A stretch of 64,000 nucleotides of DNA from Bradyrhizobium lablabi (GCF_018129385.1 NZ_JAFCLN010000020.1:1-64000); one strand, 5' to 3'; shown: positions 51,942 to 63,759, counted from the stretch's first letter. The notes: generated by a model not told the origin, from the sequence alone. Made by a program: numbers and translations.

Positions 51942-53141
51942 ATGGCTGAGGCGACCGACGATCTGAGCACGCCGCTTGGACAGGACACGGTACGGTCCAA
52001 GCGCCGGTTTCGGCTGCCGTTCACCGGTCTACAGGCGCTCGCCGTGGTGCTCGGCCTGTTCCTCGCGACGTTCGCCGGGTTTGCCGTCTTCAACGACAAT
52101 CCGCTCGGTGGCGAGCCGATGGGGCGGATCGTCCTGCGCCAGTCCGCGCCCGGTGCGGAAAAATCCGCGGCCCATTCCGCCCCCGTAGCGGACGAGCCGA
52201 AATCGGCCGCCAAACAGGCGGCGCCATCCGATCAAAAGACCATCACCGTCATCGACGGCTCCAGCGGCAAGCGGCAGGATTTTGTCGTTGGTCCCGACAG
52301 CGCCGAAAAGGCCGGGATGGACGCCGCGCCGGTCCCGATGGCGGGCGTGGACCAGCGCCTGCTGGAAAAATCGCGCTATGGCATGATCCCGGTCGTCGCC
52401 GATGGCCTGAAGCCCTTTACGGTCTATGCCGCCGAGGCCGACCGCGCCAAGGCCGCGAAAATGCCCGTGGTCTCGATCGTGGTCGGCGGCCTCGGCGTCG
52501 GCGCCGCCAAGACCACCGATGCCATCATGAAGCTGCCCCCGGCCGTGACGCTGGCGTTCACCCCCTATGGCTCCGACCCGACCAAGCTCGCGGAACGGGC
52601 GCGCGCGCAGCGCCACGAGATCCTGCTGCAAATCCCGATGGAGCCGTTCGATTATCCGGACAATGACCCGGGGCCGCAAACCCTGCTGACCTCGCTGGCG
52701 GCCGAGCAAAATCTCGACCGGCTGCATTGGCATCTCAGCCGCATCCAGGGCTACGCCGGCATCGCCAATTTCATGGGCGCGCGCCTTGTCGTCTCCGACA
52801 ATGTGATGCAGCCGATCATCAAGGAAGCCGCCAGGCGCGGGCTCGGCTATCTCGACGACGGCTCCGCGCCGCGCAGCGTCGCGCCGGCGCTGGCAGCCAG
52901 CCAGGCGATGCCCTTTGCCAAGGCCGACCTCGCCATCGACGCCGTTCCGACCGCGCTCGAGATCGACCGCGCCCTGAACAAGCTCGAAAGCCTGGCGCGG
53001 GAACGCGGGCTGGCAATCGGGATCGCCTCGGCACTGCCGGTCTCGATCGACCGGATTGCGGCCTGGAGCCGCGCGCTGGAAAGCCGGGGCATCCTGCTTG
53101 TGCCATTGACAACCGCGATGCTGAAATCAAAATCGGGCTAG
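51942..53141 (+). CDS. Divergent polysaccharide deacetylase family protein
   Basis: The 399-aa envelope protein has one N-terminal membrane helix (about 29-52), a linker rich in Ala/Pro/Lys, and a C-terminal divergent NodB-like domain (about 180-395; VSIVVGGLGVGAAKTTDAIM, HEILLQIPMEPFDYPDNDPG, GIANFMGARLVV). Metal-binding residues of true NodB enzymes are altered, as usual for this family. ATG at 51942 follows GGGGAGG. In Hyphomicrobiales it usually sits beside ctpA and rppH; here four genes separate it from ctpA. Confidence 0.9.
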   Translation: MAEATDDLSTPLGQDTVRSKRRFRLPFTGLQALAVVLGLFLATFAGFAVFNDNPLGGEPMGRIVLRQSAPGAEKSAAHSAPVADEPKSAAKQAAPSDQKTITVIDGSSGKRQDFVVGPDSAEKAGMDAAPVPMAGVDQRLLEKSRYGMIPVVADGLKPFTVYAAEADRAKAAKMPVVSIVVGGLGVGAAKTTDAIMKLPPAVTLAFTPYGSDPTKLAERARAQRHEILLQIPMEPFDYPDNDPGPQTLLTSLAAEQNLDRLHWHLSRIQGYAGIANFMGARLVVSDNVMQPIIKEAARRGLGYLDDGSAPRSVAPALAASQAMPFAKADLAIDAVPTALEIDRALNKLESLARERGLAIGIASALPVSIDRIAAWSRALESRGILLVPLTTAMLKSKSG

Positions 53142-53209
53142 GAAACGGTCGGTTGGCACAGCTCCGAGGCCCGGTGCGCGTCCGTCTGGTTGCAAGGAGC
53201 CGTGACTGA

Positions 53210-53710
53210 ATGACGCGCTACGAAGACCTGCCCTATCGCACCTGCGTTGGCGTGATGCTGCTCAACGCAGACGGGCTCGTCTTCATCGGACGCCGGGCCG
53301 GCGGCATCGAGCATGTCGATGAATCCCATGTCTGGCAGATGCCGCAGGGCGGCGTCGATCCCGGCGAGGACACCTTTGCCGCGGCAAAACGCGAGCTCTA
53401 TGAAGAGACGAGCGTGCGCTCGGTCGAAAAGCTCGGCGAAGTGCCGGACTGGCTGATCTACGACATCCCGCGCACCGTTGCGGGGCGCGCCTGGAAGGGC
53501 CGCTACCGCGGCCAGCGGCAAAAATGGTTCGCGCTGCGCTTCACCGGCAAGGACAGCGAGATCAATGTCGCCAATCCCGGCGGCGGCCACAAGGCCGAAT
53601 TCATCGGCTGGCGCTGGGAGCCGATGAAAAACCTTCCCGAACTGATCGTGCCGTTCAAGCGGCCGGTCTATGAGCGCGTGGTGAAGGAATTTGCCAGGCT
53701 TGCGGGCTAA
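53210..53710 (+). CDS. rppH: RNA pyrophosphohydrolase RppH (Nudix), copy 1
   Basis: Removes pyrophosphate from 5'-triphosphate RNA ends, starting decay. The 166-aa protein begins YRTCVGVMLLNADGLVFIGR, with WQMPQGGVDPGEDTFAAA and the Nudix box GG-x-D-x-G-E-D-x7-RELYEETS, then the RppH features RGQRQKWFALRFTG. ATG at 53210; the deacetylase gene is 68 bases upstream. A second copy follows at 53859. Confidence 0.95.
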   Translation: MTRYEDLPYRTCVGVMLLNADGLVFIGRRAGGIEHVDESHVWQMPQGGVDPGEDTFAAAKRELYEETSVRSVEKLGEVPDWLIYDIPRTVAGRAWKGRYRGQRQKWFALRFTGKDSEINVANPGGGHKAEFIGWRWEPMKNLPELIVPFKRPVYERVVKEFARLAG

Positions 53711-53858
53711 TGCCCTTCTCCAGCCACCCCGAAGCGGGCGGCGCTGCTCCCCGATCCAAAAATGTCGAAAACAACCCCATGCACAGTAGAGGAATACCTG
53801 CCACGCAGCGCGGGCCTCAGGCGGCGGCCGGCGCGATTGATCCGCAGCGCGGGGCTTC

Positions 53859-54359
53859 ATGACTGACGGCAAGCCCTACCGTCCCAATGTCGGGATCGCG
53901 CTGTTCAACGCGTCAGGCCGCGTCCTGATCGGCCGCCGCTTCAAGGACGACGGTCCCGAAATCATCCTGCCCGGCCTCGAATGGCAGATGCCGCAGGGCG
54001 GCATCGATGCCGACGAGGATCCACGTCAGGCGGTCATGCGCGAGCTGTGGGAAGAGACCGGAATCGTCAGCGCCGGCTATCTCGGCGAGACCGACTGGAT
54101 GACCTACGAGTTTCCGCCCTATGACGGACCGCCGTCGCACCGGCTGGCAAAATTCCGCGGCCAGCGGCAAAAATGGTTCGCGTTGCGTTTTACCGGGAAT
54201 GAGAACGAGATCGACCCGCTGACGCCGCGCAACGGCCAGCCGGCCGAATTCGACCAGTGGCGCTGGGAGCGGCTCGACCGCGTGGCCGATCTCGTCGTGC
54301 CGTTCCGGCGCGAGGTGTACCTGGTGGTAGCGAGGACGTTCGCTACCATTGCAAGCTGA
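53859..54359 (+). CDS. RppH-type Nudix hydrolase, copy 2
   Basis: Also 166 aa and clearly homologous to copy 1: YRPNVGIALFNASGRVLIGR, LEWQMPQGGIDADEDPRQA, RELWEETG, RGQRQKWFALRFTG. The Nudix glutamates are intact, so it is probably active. Sequence between the shared motifs differs widely, pointing to an old duplication. It may have a distinct substrate (dinucleoside polyphosphates or capped RNA) or be the main RppH. Confidence 0.92.
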   Translation: MTDGKPYRPNVGIALFNASGRVLIGRRFKDDGPEIILPGLEWQMPQGGIDADEDPRQAVMRELWEETGIVSAGYLGETDWMTYEFPPYDGPPSHRLAKFRGQRQKWFALRFTGNENEIDPLTPRNGQPAEFDQWRWERLDRVADLVVPFRREVYLVVARTFATIAS

Positions 54360-54411
54360 TCTGTCGCGAAGCCAGCACCTCATCGCCGGCAGTCAGCGAA
54401 GCTTACGCCGG

Positions 54412-55446
54412 TCACTTCACCTTCACCGCCTTGGGATCGAAGGACCATGGCGTCTTGTCCAGCCGTTCTGCCACGCTCATGTCGGTCTTCTTCTCCAGCG
54501 GTGGAACGGCCGGATAAATCTTCAACTCGGCCGCCTGCTTTCCAAGGCCAAGATATCGTTCTTTCTCCGCGGTCGAGAATGCCAGCCGAATATCGGAGAG
54601 GCTTTTCGCTGACCATTGCGGATCAAATCCGGTTGTCTTCTCCACGATATCAATCGACAAGGCCTGCGCCGCAGCGGGTTCCCGAAACCAGGCATTTGCC
54701 TTGTCATGGTTTGACGCCGCGAACAGCGTCGCCTCCTTCTGCGCTTTCAGGAATTTCTCGACGGCGTCCGGGTTCTTGCCCCTGTAGTCGTCACGCATGG
54801 CGACAACCATCGTCAGTTCGACGCTGGAGGCAACCACGCGCGCGAGACCCTGATTCACGAAGTTCTCGACCCAGGGATCCCACACAAAAAGCGCGTCGAT
54901 CTTGCCGGACTTGAGCGCATCGGCCAAATCGGCGAAGCCCATGTTGACCACCTGCACGTCGGTTCCGGGCTTCAGCTTTGCACCGTCCAGCATGGCAAGC
55001 GCTGCAAGGTAGATCGCGCTTCCGGTAGGCCCGTACAACGATTTTCCCTTGAGGTCCGCGACCGACTTTATGTCGCTCTTGGTCGAGGCGATGATCGAGC
55101 CGCGAAAGGTGGATTGCCGGGCAATGACGGTCGTGGGTCCTCCGGCGGCGGCGAGCGAGACCGAGGGCATATCGCCGATGAACCCAACGTCGATGGCCCC
55201 GGAAACCAACGCTTCGTTCACCGCCGGCCCGAAACTGAACATGGTCATTTCCGCCTTCAGACCGTTCTTCTCGAGGATATCGGTCTTGGCGAGCGTATGA
55301 GCGATCTGCGCCTGGACGGTGGTGGTCGGCTGCCAGCCTATCCTGATCGTTTTCAGTTCTTCCGCGGAGGCGACGCACCCCAGGCTCAGGAGAGCCATCG
55401 CCGTGGCTATCGAGGATCGCAGTCGGCAAAAGGCGTGGGAAGTCAT
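54412..55446 (-). CDS. ABC importer substrate-binding protein, SsuA/TauA-like
   Basis: The 344-aa protein has a Sec signal peptide (about 9-28, ending VASAEE) and the sulfonate/taurine/nitrate receptor pattern: TIRIGWQPTTTVQAQIAHTL, SGAIDVGFIGDMPSVSLAAA, KGKSLYGPTGSAIYLAAL. Those loops bind the ligand anion. The substrate is not determined by sequence. Last gene of a three-gene importer operon, 12 bases after the ATPase gene. Confidence 0.9.
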   Translation of the reverse strand: MTSHAFCRLRSSIATAMALLSLGCVASAEELKTIRIGWQPTTTVQAQIAHTLAKTDILEKNGLKAEMTMFSFGPAVNEALVSGAIDVGFIGDMPSVSLAAAGGPTTVIARQSTFRGSIIASTKSDIKSVADLKGKSLYGPTGSAIYLAALAMLDGAKLKPGTDVQVVNMGFADLADALKSGKIDALFVWDPWVENFVNQGLARVVASSVELTMVVAMRDDYRGKNPDAVEKFLKAQKEATLFAASNHDKANAWFREPAAAQALSIDIVEKTTGFDPQWSAKSLSDIRLAFSTAEKERYLGLGKQAAELKIYPAVPPLEKKTDMSVAERLDKTPWSFDPKAVKVK

Positions 55447-55458
55447 GTCGGCTCCTTT

Positions 55459-56271
55459 TCAGGCGGGTTGAGCAACGTCTCCTGTCTCCGCGCGCCAGTC
55501 GGGACGCAGAGAGGTCCAAAGCTTGTCAACGAGATCGCGGAAGGCGGCGTCTACGCGCATCGCGGCGACACGCGGGCGGGCAAGTTCAACCGGATAGATC
55601 TCGCGCACGCGGCCCGGCCGGCTGCTCATGACGACGATCCGGTCGCCGAGGAAAACAGCCTCGTCGATCGAATGCGTGACAAAAACGATCGTCTTGCCGG
55701 TCTCGGCGGAAATGCGTGCGATCTCTTCCTGCAACAGAACCCGCGTCTGCGCGTCCAGCGCGCCGAACGGCTCGTCCATCAGGAGTATGTCGGGACTGGG
55801 AGCAATCGCACGCGCGATCGCCGCGCGCTGTTTCATGCCGCCGCTTATTTCATGCGGATAACGGTCTTCGAAGCCGGACAAACGGACGACCGACAGCAGG
55901 TCTCTGGCGACGCCGCGCCGCTCCCGCTGGGGCATGCCCTGGGCTTTCAGGCCGAATTCGACGTTCTGCTGAACCGTCATCCACGGAAACAGCGCATACT
56001 CCTGAAACACGACGGTTCGCCGCCGGTCCGGCCCGGCAACGGCTGCACCGTCATGAAGGATCGAACCGGAACTCGGCTTGAGGAACCCGGCGATCAGATT
56101 GAGCAGGGTGGATTTGCCACAACCGCTGGGCCCGAGCAGAACGAGAAACTCGCCGCGAAGTATTTCGAGATTGACGGCGGATAGCGCGGTGATGCCCTCG
56201 TCCGCACCGCGGCTGTCGAATCTCTTCGCAACATCCCGAACGGAAATCTGTACGTCCTTCCGCTCGCTCAT
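55459..56271 (-). CDS. ABC importer ATP-binding protein, SsuB/TauB-like
   Basis: The 270-aa ATPase shows Walker A GPSGCGKST, Q-loop VVFQEYALFPWMTVQQNV, signature ISGGMKQRAAIARA, Walker B ILLMDEPFGALD and H-loop FVTHSIDEAV, all typical of sulfonate/nitrate/taurine importers. ATG at 56271 overlaps the permease stop (ATGA); the frame open upstream lies inside the permease gene and is spurious. It powers the permease encoded just upstream. Confidence 0.94.
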   Translation of the reverse strand: MSERKDVQISVRDVAKRFDSRGADEGITALSAVNLEILRGEFLVLLGPSGCGKSTLLNLIAGFLKPSSGSILHDGAAVAGPDRRRTVVFQEYALFPWMTVQQNVEFGLKAQGMPQRERRGVARDLLSVVRLSGFEDRYPHEISGGMKQRAAIARAIAPSPDILLMDEPFGALDAQTRVLLQEEIARISAETGKTIVFVTHSIDEAVFLGDRIVVMSSRPGRVREIYPVELARPRVAAMRVDAAFRDLVDKLWTSLRPDWRAETGDVAQPA

Positions 56272-57041
56272 GACCGTGGCCCGCCGGCTTTCCAGGGTAT
56301 CAAGCGGCGCTCCAGCCAGACCATGCCGGCGTTCATGGCAAAACCGATCATTCCAATCGTGATCATGCCTGTCAGCACGACCTGGGTCTGCAACAGCATC
56401 CGGCTTTGCTGAATGAGGTATCCGAGACCGGATTGAGCTGCGATCAATTCGGCGGCGACGACGCACATCCAGCCCACTCCGAGCGCAATCCGAAGGCCCG
56501 GAAAAATCACCGGCAGCGAGGCCGGAACGACGACATCGGTAATAAGCAGGCGCGGTCCCGCCCCGAGACAAAGCGCGGCGTTGACTTGCGTGCGGTCCAG
56601 TCCCCGCACGGCGGCGAACGTGTTTATGAAGACTGGAAATACGGCGCCGATGAAGACCAGAAAATAGCTGGGCGCGTTACCGATCCCGAACCACAGAATG
56701 GCCAACGGCGTCCACGCGATCGGCGGAATCGGACGAACTGCTTCGACGACCGGTATCAACTGTTCGGATATTGCGGGCCACCAACCGAGAACCACACCAA
56801 GAACGGTTCCGATGGCGGCGGCGGCGGCAAAACCGACAACGACACGCTCCAGGCTCGACGCGGCATGAATCAGCAGCGATCCGTCGATCAGCATGTCCCA
56901 GAATGTCGCGACCAGCCTGCTAGGAGGCGGCAACAAAAAGGGATTGATAACGTTGAACGTGGCCAGCGCCTGCCATGCAACTATCAGTAGCCCAATTCCG
57001 ATAAACCTTCGGAATGAGCCGCTCAGCCGCGTCAACTTCAT
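56268..57041 (-). CDS. ABC importer permease, SsuC/TauC-like
   Basis: The 257-aa protein has six membrane helices and the EAA-type loop with AALCLGAGPRLLITDVVVPASLP. FVFINT-like motif VFPVFINTFAAVRGLD and IAWTPLAILWFGIG are typical of sulfonate/nitrate permeases. The start is uncertain: ATG at 57041 (MKLTRLSGSF) versus 57065 (MGDRGINAMKL), the latter with a slightly better GGGA site. It is the first gene of the operon. Confidence 0.88.
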   Translation of the reverse strand: MKLTRLSGSFRRFIGIGLLIVAWQALATFNVINPFLLPPPSRLVATFWDMLIDGSLLIHAASSLERVVVGFAAAAAIGTVLGVVLGWWPAISEQLIPVVEAVRPIPPIAWTPLAILWFGIGNAPSYFLVFIGAVFPVFINTFAAVRGLDRTQVNAALCLGAGPRLLITDVVVPASLPVIFPGLRIALGVGWMCVVAAELIAAQSGLGYLIQQSRMLLQTQVVLTGMITIGMIGFAMNAGMVWLERRLIPWKAGGPRS

Positions 57042-57306
57042 TGCGTTGATTCCACGATCGCCCATTGCTGGTCCCGACAAACCAGCACGTCGATGCAAGT
57101 CCCGAGCCATACGACGGCCAGAAAGTGCGCGGAGGAGGTGAGCGAAAACCGCATCGCGCCAGCGTTGGCTGCGATCAGAAGGCCTCGCAGCTTTGAGCTG
57201 CAAAAGAATGCCCGAGGTCTTCGCGCAAAAGACTTCAGCGCCCGCCACCATGTGACGAGCGCTGGAATTTCCTTCAAACTTTTCAGGCTATCCGGCTCTC
57301 GCCGTC

Positions 57307-57714
57307 TTAATGCATCGCCGTCGAGCTGAGCGCGATATCGATGCTCTTGAAGTGATCGAGCCGCTCGATCTCGCGGTCGAGCTCGGAGCCGTCCTTCTCC
57401 GCGAGCTTTGCTTCCATTTCGGCAATCGTCGCGGCGAATTTGGAACGATCGAGTTCTTCGACCGAGGTCGCGGTGTCAGCGAGGACGGTGAGGCCCTTCT
57501 CCGACACTTCGGCAACACCGCCGAGCACGACGATCTTTTGACGCGTGCCGCCGGAGATGATGGTCAGGATGCCCGGCCGCACGGCCGCCACGACCGGCGC
57601 ATGGCCGGCGAGCACACCGAAATCACCCTCCGCGCCGGGAACGTCGACCTGCTCGACCTCGCCGGAGAAGGCGAGCTTTTCAGGGGAGACCAGATCGAAA
57701 TGGAAGGTGGCCAT
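57307..57714 (-). CDS. atpC: ATP synthase epsilon subunit
   Basis: The 135-aa protein begins MATFHFDLVSPEKLAFSG, with VPGAEGDFGVLAGHAPVVAA and VLGGVAEVSEKGLTVLADTA, the N-terminal beta-sandwich of epsilon; a short helical C-terminal part follows. ATG at 57714. It is the last gene of the atp operon, 112 bases after atpD, with a repeat element in that gap. Confidence 0.96.
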   Translation of the reverse strand: MATFHFDLVSPEKLAFSGEVEQVDVPGAEGDFGVLAGHAPVVAAVRPGILTIISGGTRQKIVVLGGVAEVSEKGLTVLADTATSVEELDRSKFAATIAEMEAKLAEKDGSELDREIERLDHFKSIDIALSSTAMH

Positions 57715-57731
57715 GGTGTTTCCGCTTTTTC

Positions 57732-57820
57732 CATTGTCACCCGCGGGCTTGACCCGCGGGTCCATCGAATAAGAGAACTCTTTCGAGATGGATTGCCGGG
57801 TCAAGCCCGGCAATGACGAT
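57732..57820. repeat. Dispersed palindromic repeat element, copy 2 (inside atp operon)
   Basis: Two adjacent hairpins: CCCGCGGG...CCCGCGGG with GTCCATC, a spacer of about 22 bases, then ATGGATTGCCGGG...CCCGGCAATGACG. The outer bases CATTGTCA and CAATGACG are inverted. It sits wholly in the atpD-atpC intergenic gap, so it is transcribed as part of the operon. Confidence 0.75.
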
Positions 57821-57826
57821 CAATGC

Positions 57827-59269
<1,443 letters not shown>

Positions 59270-59304
59270 GTGATTGTCTCCTTCGATCCGAATTTCGTGC
59301 CCGG

Positions 59305-60180
59305 TCAGACTGCTTCTGCGCCGGAAATAATTTCGATGAGTTCCTTGGTGATCTGCGCCTGACGCGTGCGGTTATAGACCAGCGTCTGCTTGCGGATCAT
59401 TTCGCCGGCGTTGCGGGTAGCGTTGTCCATCGCACTCATCTGCGCGCCGTAGAACGACGCGTTGTTTTCCAGGAGCGCGCGGAAGATCTGCACCGCCAGA
59501 TTGCGCGGCAACAGGCTGGTGAGGATCTCGTCCTCTTCCGGCTCGTATTCGTAGGACGTCGCAGCACCGTTCGCCGCGTTCTCTTCGACCACCAGCGGGA
59601 TGACCTGCTGGGCGGTCGGGATCTGCGCGATCACCGACTTGAACTTCGAATAGAACAGCGTGCAGACATCGAATTCGCCGGCCTCGAAGCGCGCCAGCAC
59701 CTTGTTGGCGATGTCCTCGGCATTGACGAAGCCGATCTGGCGGACCGAGCGCAGGTCGACGCGCTCGACAATCTGCTTCTCGAAGGTGCGGCGGAGCTGC
59801 TCATAGCCCTTGCGGCCGACGCAGAAGAACTTCACTTCCTTGCCCTGGGCCATCAGCGATTGCGCGCGCTCGCGGGCAAGACGCACGATCGCGGAATTGA
59901 AGGCGCCGCACAGGCCGCGCTCGCCGGTGCAGACCACCAGCATATGCACCTGATCCTTGCCGGTGCCGGCCAGCAGGGCCGGCGCGCCGGGCGAGCCTGC
60001 CGCGGCGGAAGCGATGTTGGAGATCACCGCATCCATCTTGTCGGCATAGGGCCGGGCCGCTTCGGCCGCGGTCTGGGCGCGGCGCAATTTGGAGGCCGCG
60101 ACCATCTGCATGGCCTTGGTGATCTTCTGCGTCGCCTTGGTCGAGGCGATGCGGACCCGCATGTCTTTCAGTGAAGCCAT
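59305..60180 (-). CDS. atpG: ATP synthase gamma subunit
   Basis: Central rotor shaft of F1. The 291-aa protein begins MASLKDMRVRIASTKATQKI, shows CTGERGLCGAFNSAIVRLA and ends with the conserved helix NRTRQAQITKELIEIISGA. It lies 35 bases upstream of atpD. Confidence 0.98.
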   Translation of the reverse strand: MASLKDMRVRIASTKATQKITKAMQMVAASKLRRAQTAAEAARPYADKMDAVISNIASAAAGSPGAPALLAGTGKDQVHMLVVCTGERGLCGAFNSAIVRLARERAQSLMAQGKEVKFFCVGRKGYEQLRRTFEKQIVERVDLRSVRQIGFVNAEDIANKVLARFEAGEFDVCTLFYSKFKSVIAQIPTAQQVIPLVVEENAANGAATSYEYEPEEDEILTSLLPRNLAVQIFRALLENNASFYGAQMSAMDNATRNAGEMIRKQTLVYNRTRQAQITKELIEIISGAEAV

Positions 60181-60267
60181 TCTTCGTTCACCCCGGCGAT
60201 CCGAATTCGATCGGACCGCAAGCCACTCTGTTCGGCGCGCCCGGCGTCACGCCGGGCGCTGCGCTAA

Positions 60268-61796
<1,529 letters not shown>

Positions 61797-61797
<1 letters not shown>

Positions 61798-62363
61798 CAG
61801 CCTGCCTCTTTCATCGCGTTCTTGATCGAATTGAGTTTGGTGCGAAGCGAACTATCCACCATGCGGCTGCCGAGCTTGACCACAAGACCGCCGATGATGG
61901 AGGGATCGACATTCACGTTGAGCGCGACGTCCTTGCCCGTCACTGACTTCAGTGCGGCCTTCAGCGCGTCGAGATTCTTTTCATTGAGCTGTTCGGCGAC
62001 GGTGACGTCGGCGGTCGCCTCGCCCCTGAATTTTGCCACCAGCGCGCGGAAGGCGCGGATCGTATCGGCCACCGTGAAGAGCCGGCGATTGGAGGTGAGA
62101 ACCTTGAGGAAGTTGGCGGCAATGCCCGAAATGCCTGCCTTCTCCAGCACTGCGGTGAGCGCTTTCAACTGCGCGTCGGCCGAAAACACCGGGCTGCGAA
62201 CGAGGCGCTTCAGATCGGCGCTGTCGTTGAGCAGGGCCTCGAATCGTTCGAGGTCGGCCTTGACGGCGTCGATGGATTTTTCATCGCGCGCCAGTTCGAA
62301 CAAAGCCGTTGCGTAACGGCCGGACACTCCGGAGACGGACGGATCTTCTACAGCCACAGACAC
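61797..62363 (-). CDS. atpH: ATP synthase delta subunit
   Basis: The 188-aa stator protein connects F1 to the peripheral stalk. VSGRYATALFELARDEKSID is the delta/OSCP signature and DPSIIGGLVVKLGSRMVDSS the conserved C-terminal motif. The start is a GTG at 62363 behind AAAGAG. It is the first gene of the F1 operon; F0 genes are not here, as is usual for this order of bacteria. Confidence 0.97.
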
Positions 62364-62466
62364 GCTCTTTTTTAGCTGTCAAATTCGCAAGGGAAAAACC
62401 GTCGCCACGAAGCGGCGCCTAGCGATCCAAGCCCTTGGAATTCAAGCGGGACTTCGATTTTCGACC

Positions 62467-62481
62467 GGCACGTGACGTGCC
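62467..62481. promoter_or_regulatory. 15-base palindrome upstream of atpH
   Basis: GGCACGTGACGTGCC is a perfect inverted repeat of GGCACGT around a central G, 104 bases upstream of the atpH start. Its position suits a regulator-binding site; no known regulator is assigned. Confidence 0.35.
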
Positions 62482-62823
62482 AAGACCGTTAAAATCGCGG
62501 CTTTGCTAACATAGCGAGCGCGCAGGTGCAACATGACGCGCTTGTGAGCGATGGCTTGTCGCAGACCGATTTTTCGGCGCGGCAAGACGGCAAATTTTTA
62601 GGACCGAATCACCCCTCGGATACGGCGCGCCTGCCGCCGTTACACCCTCGGCTCCCGGCCACGGCGCCCTGCGGTCCTCCCGTTCCATAGAAAATTGCAT
62701 CGGCGAAATGACGGTTTGTGCCGGAACGAATGCGGCTTTCACCTCCACTTGAGCATTACTTGAACAAGTCTTCGCGGCGCAGCATTCTATTATTCAATTC
62801 AGTAAACCCAAGTATTGTATTGG

Positions 62824-62838
62824 TTAATAATTAGTTAA
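62824..62838 (+). promoter_or_regulatory. CtrA-type box TTAA-N7-TTAA
   Basis: TTAA (62824-62827), TAATTAG, TTAA (62835-62838) is an exact match to the CtrA consensus of alphaproteobacteria. It lies in an AT-rich stretch 180 bases upstream of the RlpA-like gene. AT-richness raises the chance of a random match, so the call is a prediction. Confidence 0.5.
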
Positions 62839-63017
62839 AATGAAGAATTACGGAACATTCCCTGATTATCCAATCGAGTCACAAGATATTTCAGCCTGAG
62901 ACATTTTGGATTTACTGCCCAATTCATGCCGCATTGCGAAATCAAACGGCGCACCTCTCAACTGGGACGGGGGTTCCACTGGCCACAAATGTGGCAATAC
63001 TATCAAGGGACTATAGT

Positions 63018-63524
63018 ATGCTCAAAACCAAGAAGAAGTCGGCGCTGGGAAGGGCAACCCGGTCGCGCACCGCGTTCGGTCTCCTTGCCGCAACTCTCCT
63101 GGTCGGTGGCAGCGTCACCGAAGCTTCGGCCAAGTCCAGGCACCATCGGCATCACCACCACCATCACCATGTGGCCAAGGCCAAGCCGAGCTCTTCCAAC
63201 AATTCCTGGCGCGACGCCAATGCGGCTGTCACGTCGGGCGGCGGGCGCAGCTTCTCGGGCGTTGCCTCGTTCTACGGCAATGAATCCGGCAGCAAGACCG
63301 CTTCCGGCCAGCGCTTCAACGAGAATGCCATGACGGCGGCTCACCGGTCGCTGCCGTTCGGCACCAAGCTGCGCGTCACCCACAAGGGCCGCAGTGTCGT
63401 CGTCACGATCAACGACCGCGGCCCCTTCATCAAGGGACGCGTGCTCGACCTCTCGACCGGCGCCGCGCGCGCGGTCGGTCTGACCTCCTCCGGCGTGGGT
63501 CATGTGACCGCCGAGGTCATGTAA
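63018..63524 (+). CDS. rlpA: RlpA-like septal-ring/peptidoglycan protein with His-rich segment
   Basis: The 168-aa protein has a basic N-terminus, a signal peptide (about 17-39, ending TEASAKS), a His-rich segment (RHHRH followed by six more His) and a double-psi beta-barrel RlpA domain (about 78-168; GVASFYGNESGSKTASGQRF, ENAMTAAHRSLPFGT, VVVTINDRGPFIKGRVLDLS). RlpA proteins cleave glycan strands lacking peptides at division sites or act in lipoprotein form; here no lipobox is seen and the SPOR domain is absent. The ATG at 63018 follows AAGGGA. Preceded by an AT-rich region with a CtrA-type box, suggesting cell-cycle control. Confidence 0.88.
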   Translation: MLKTKKKSALGRATRSRTAFGLLAATLLVGGSVTEASAKSRHHRHHHHHHHVAKAKPSSSNNSWRDANAAVTSGGGRSFSGVASFYGNESGSKTASGQRFNENAMTAAHRSLPFGTKLRVTHKGRSVVVTINDRGPFIKGRVLDLSTGAARAVGLTSSGVGHVTAEVM

Positions 63525-63610
63525 GACGACTCACCAGGCGCCGTTTTCCGATTTACAGGAGTTCGGTAAGCGTTGCGTAGCGTAAGGCCGCAGGAATGCT
63601 GCGTGCCAGG

Positions 63611-63643
63611 AAAGCCTGCCGTTGTAATGACGGCAGGCTTTTC
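63611..63643 (+). terminator. Rho-independent terminator downstream of rlpA
   Basis: AAAGCCTGCCGT (63611-63622) pairs with ACGGCAGGCTTT (63630-63641) around TGTAATG and ends in a short T-run. It lies about 90 bases after the rlpA stop. Confidence 0.75.
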
Positions 63644-63668
63644 GTCGTTATTCCGCGGTCTCTTTCCT

Positions 63669-63759
63669 CGTCATTGCGAGCGAAGCGAAGCAATCCAGCT
63701 TCCTTGGGCCGCGACAAGAAAGATGGATTGCTTCGTCGCTTCGCGCCTCGCAATGACGG
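63669..63759. repeat. Dispersed palindromic repeat element, copy 3
   Basis: CGTCATTGCGAGCGAAGCGA...GCAATCCAG, a spacer of about 25 bases, then GATGGATTGC...CGCAATGACGG. Ends are inverted (GTCATTGCGAG / CTCGCAATGACG). Same architecture as the elements at 26218 and 57732. It sits between the rlpA terminator and priA. Confidence 0.75.

Larger units (their letters stand above)
62364..63017. other. Divergent intergenic region atpH / rlpA-like, partly AT-rich
   Basis: About 650 bases without a gene. The atp side (62364-62500) contains a 15-base palindrome; the centre is ordinary; 62780-62900 is sharply AT-rich compared with the window and holds a CtrA-type box. The atp promoter is expected near 62400-62530, but no box is convincing. 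Confidence 0.55.
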
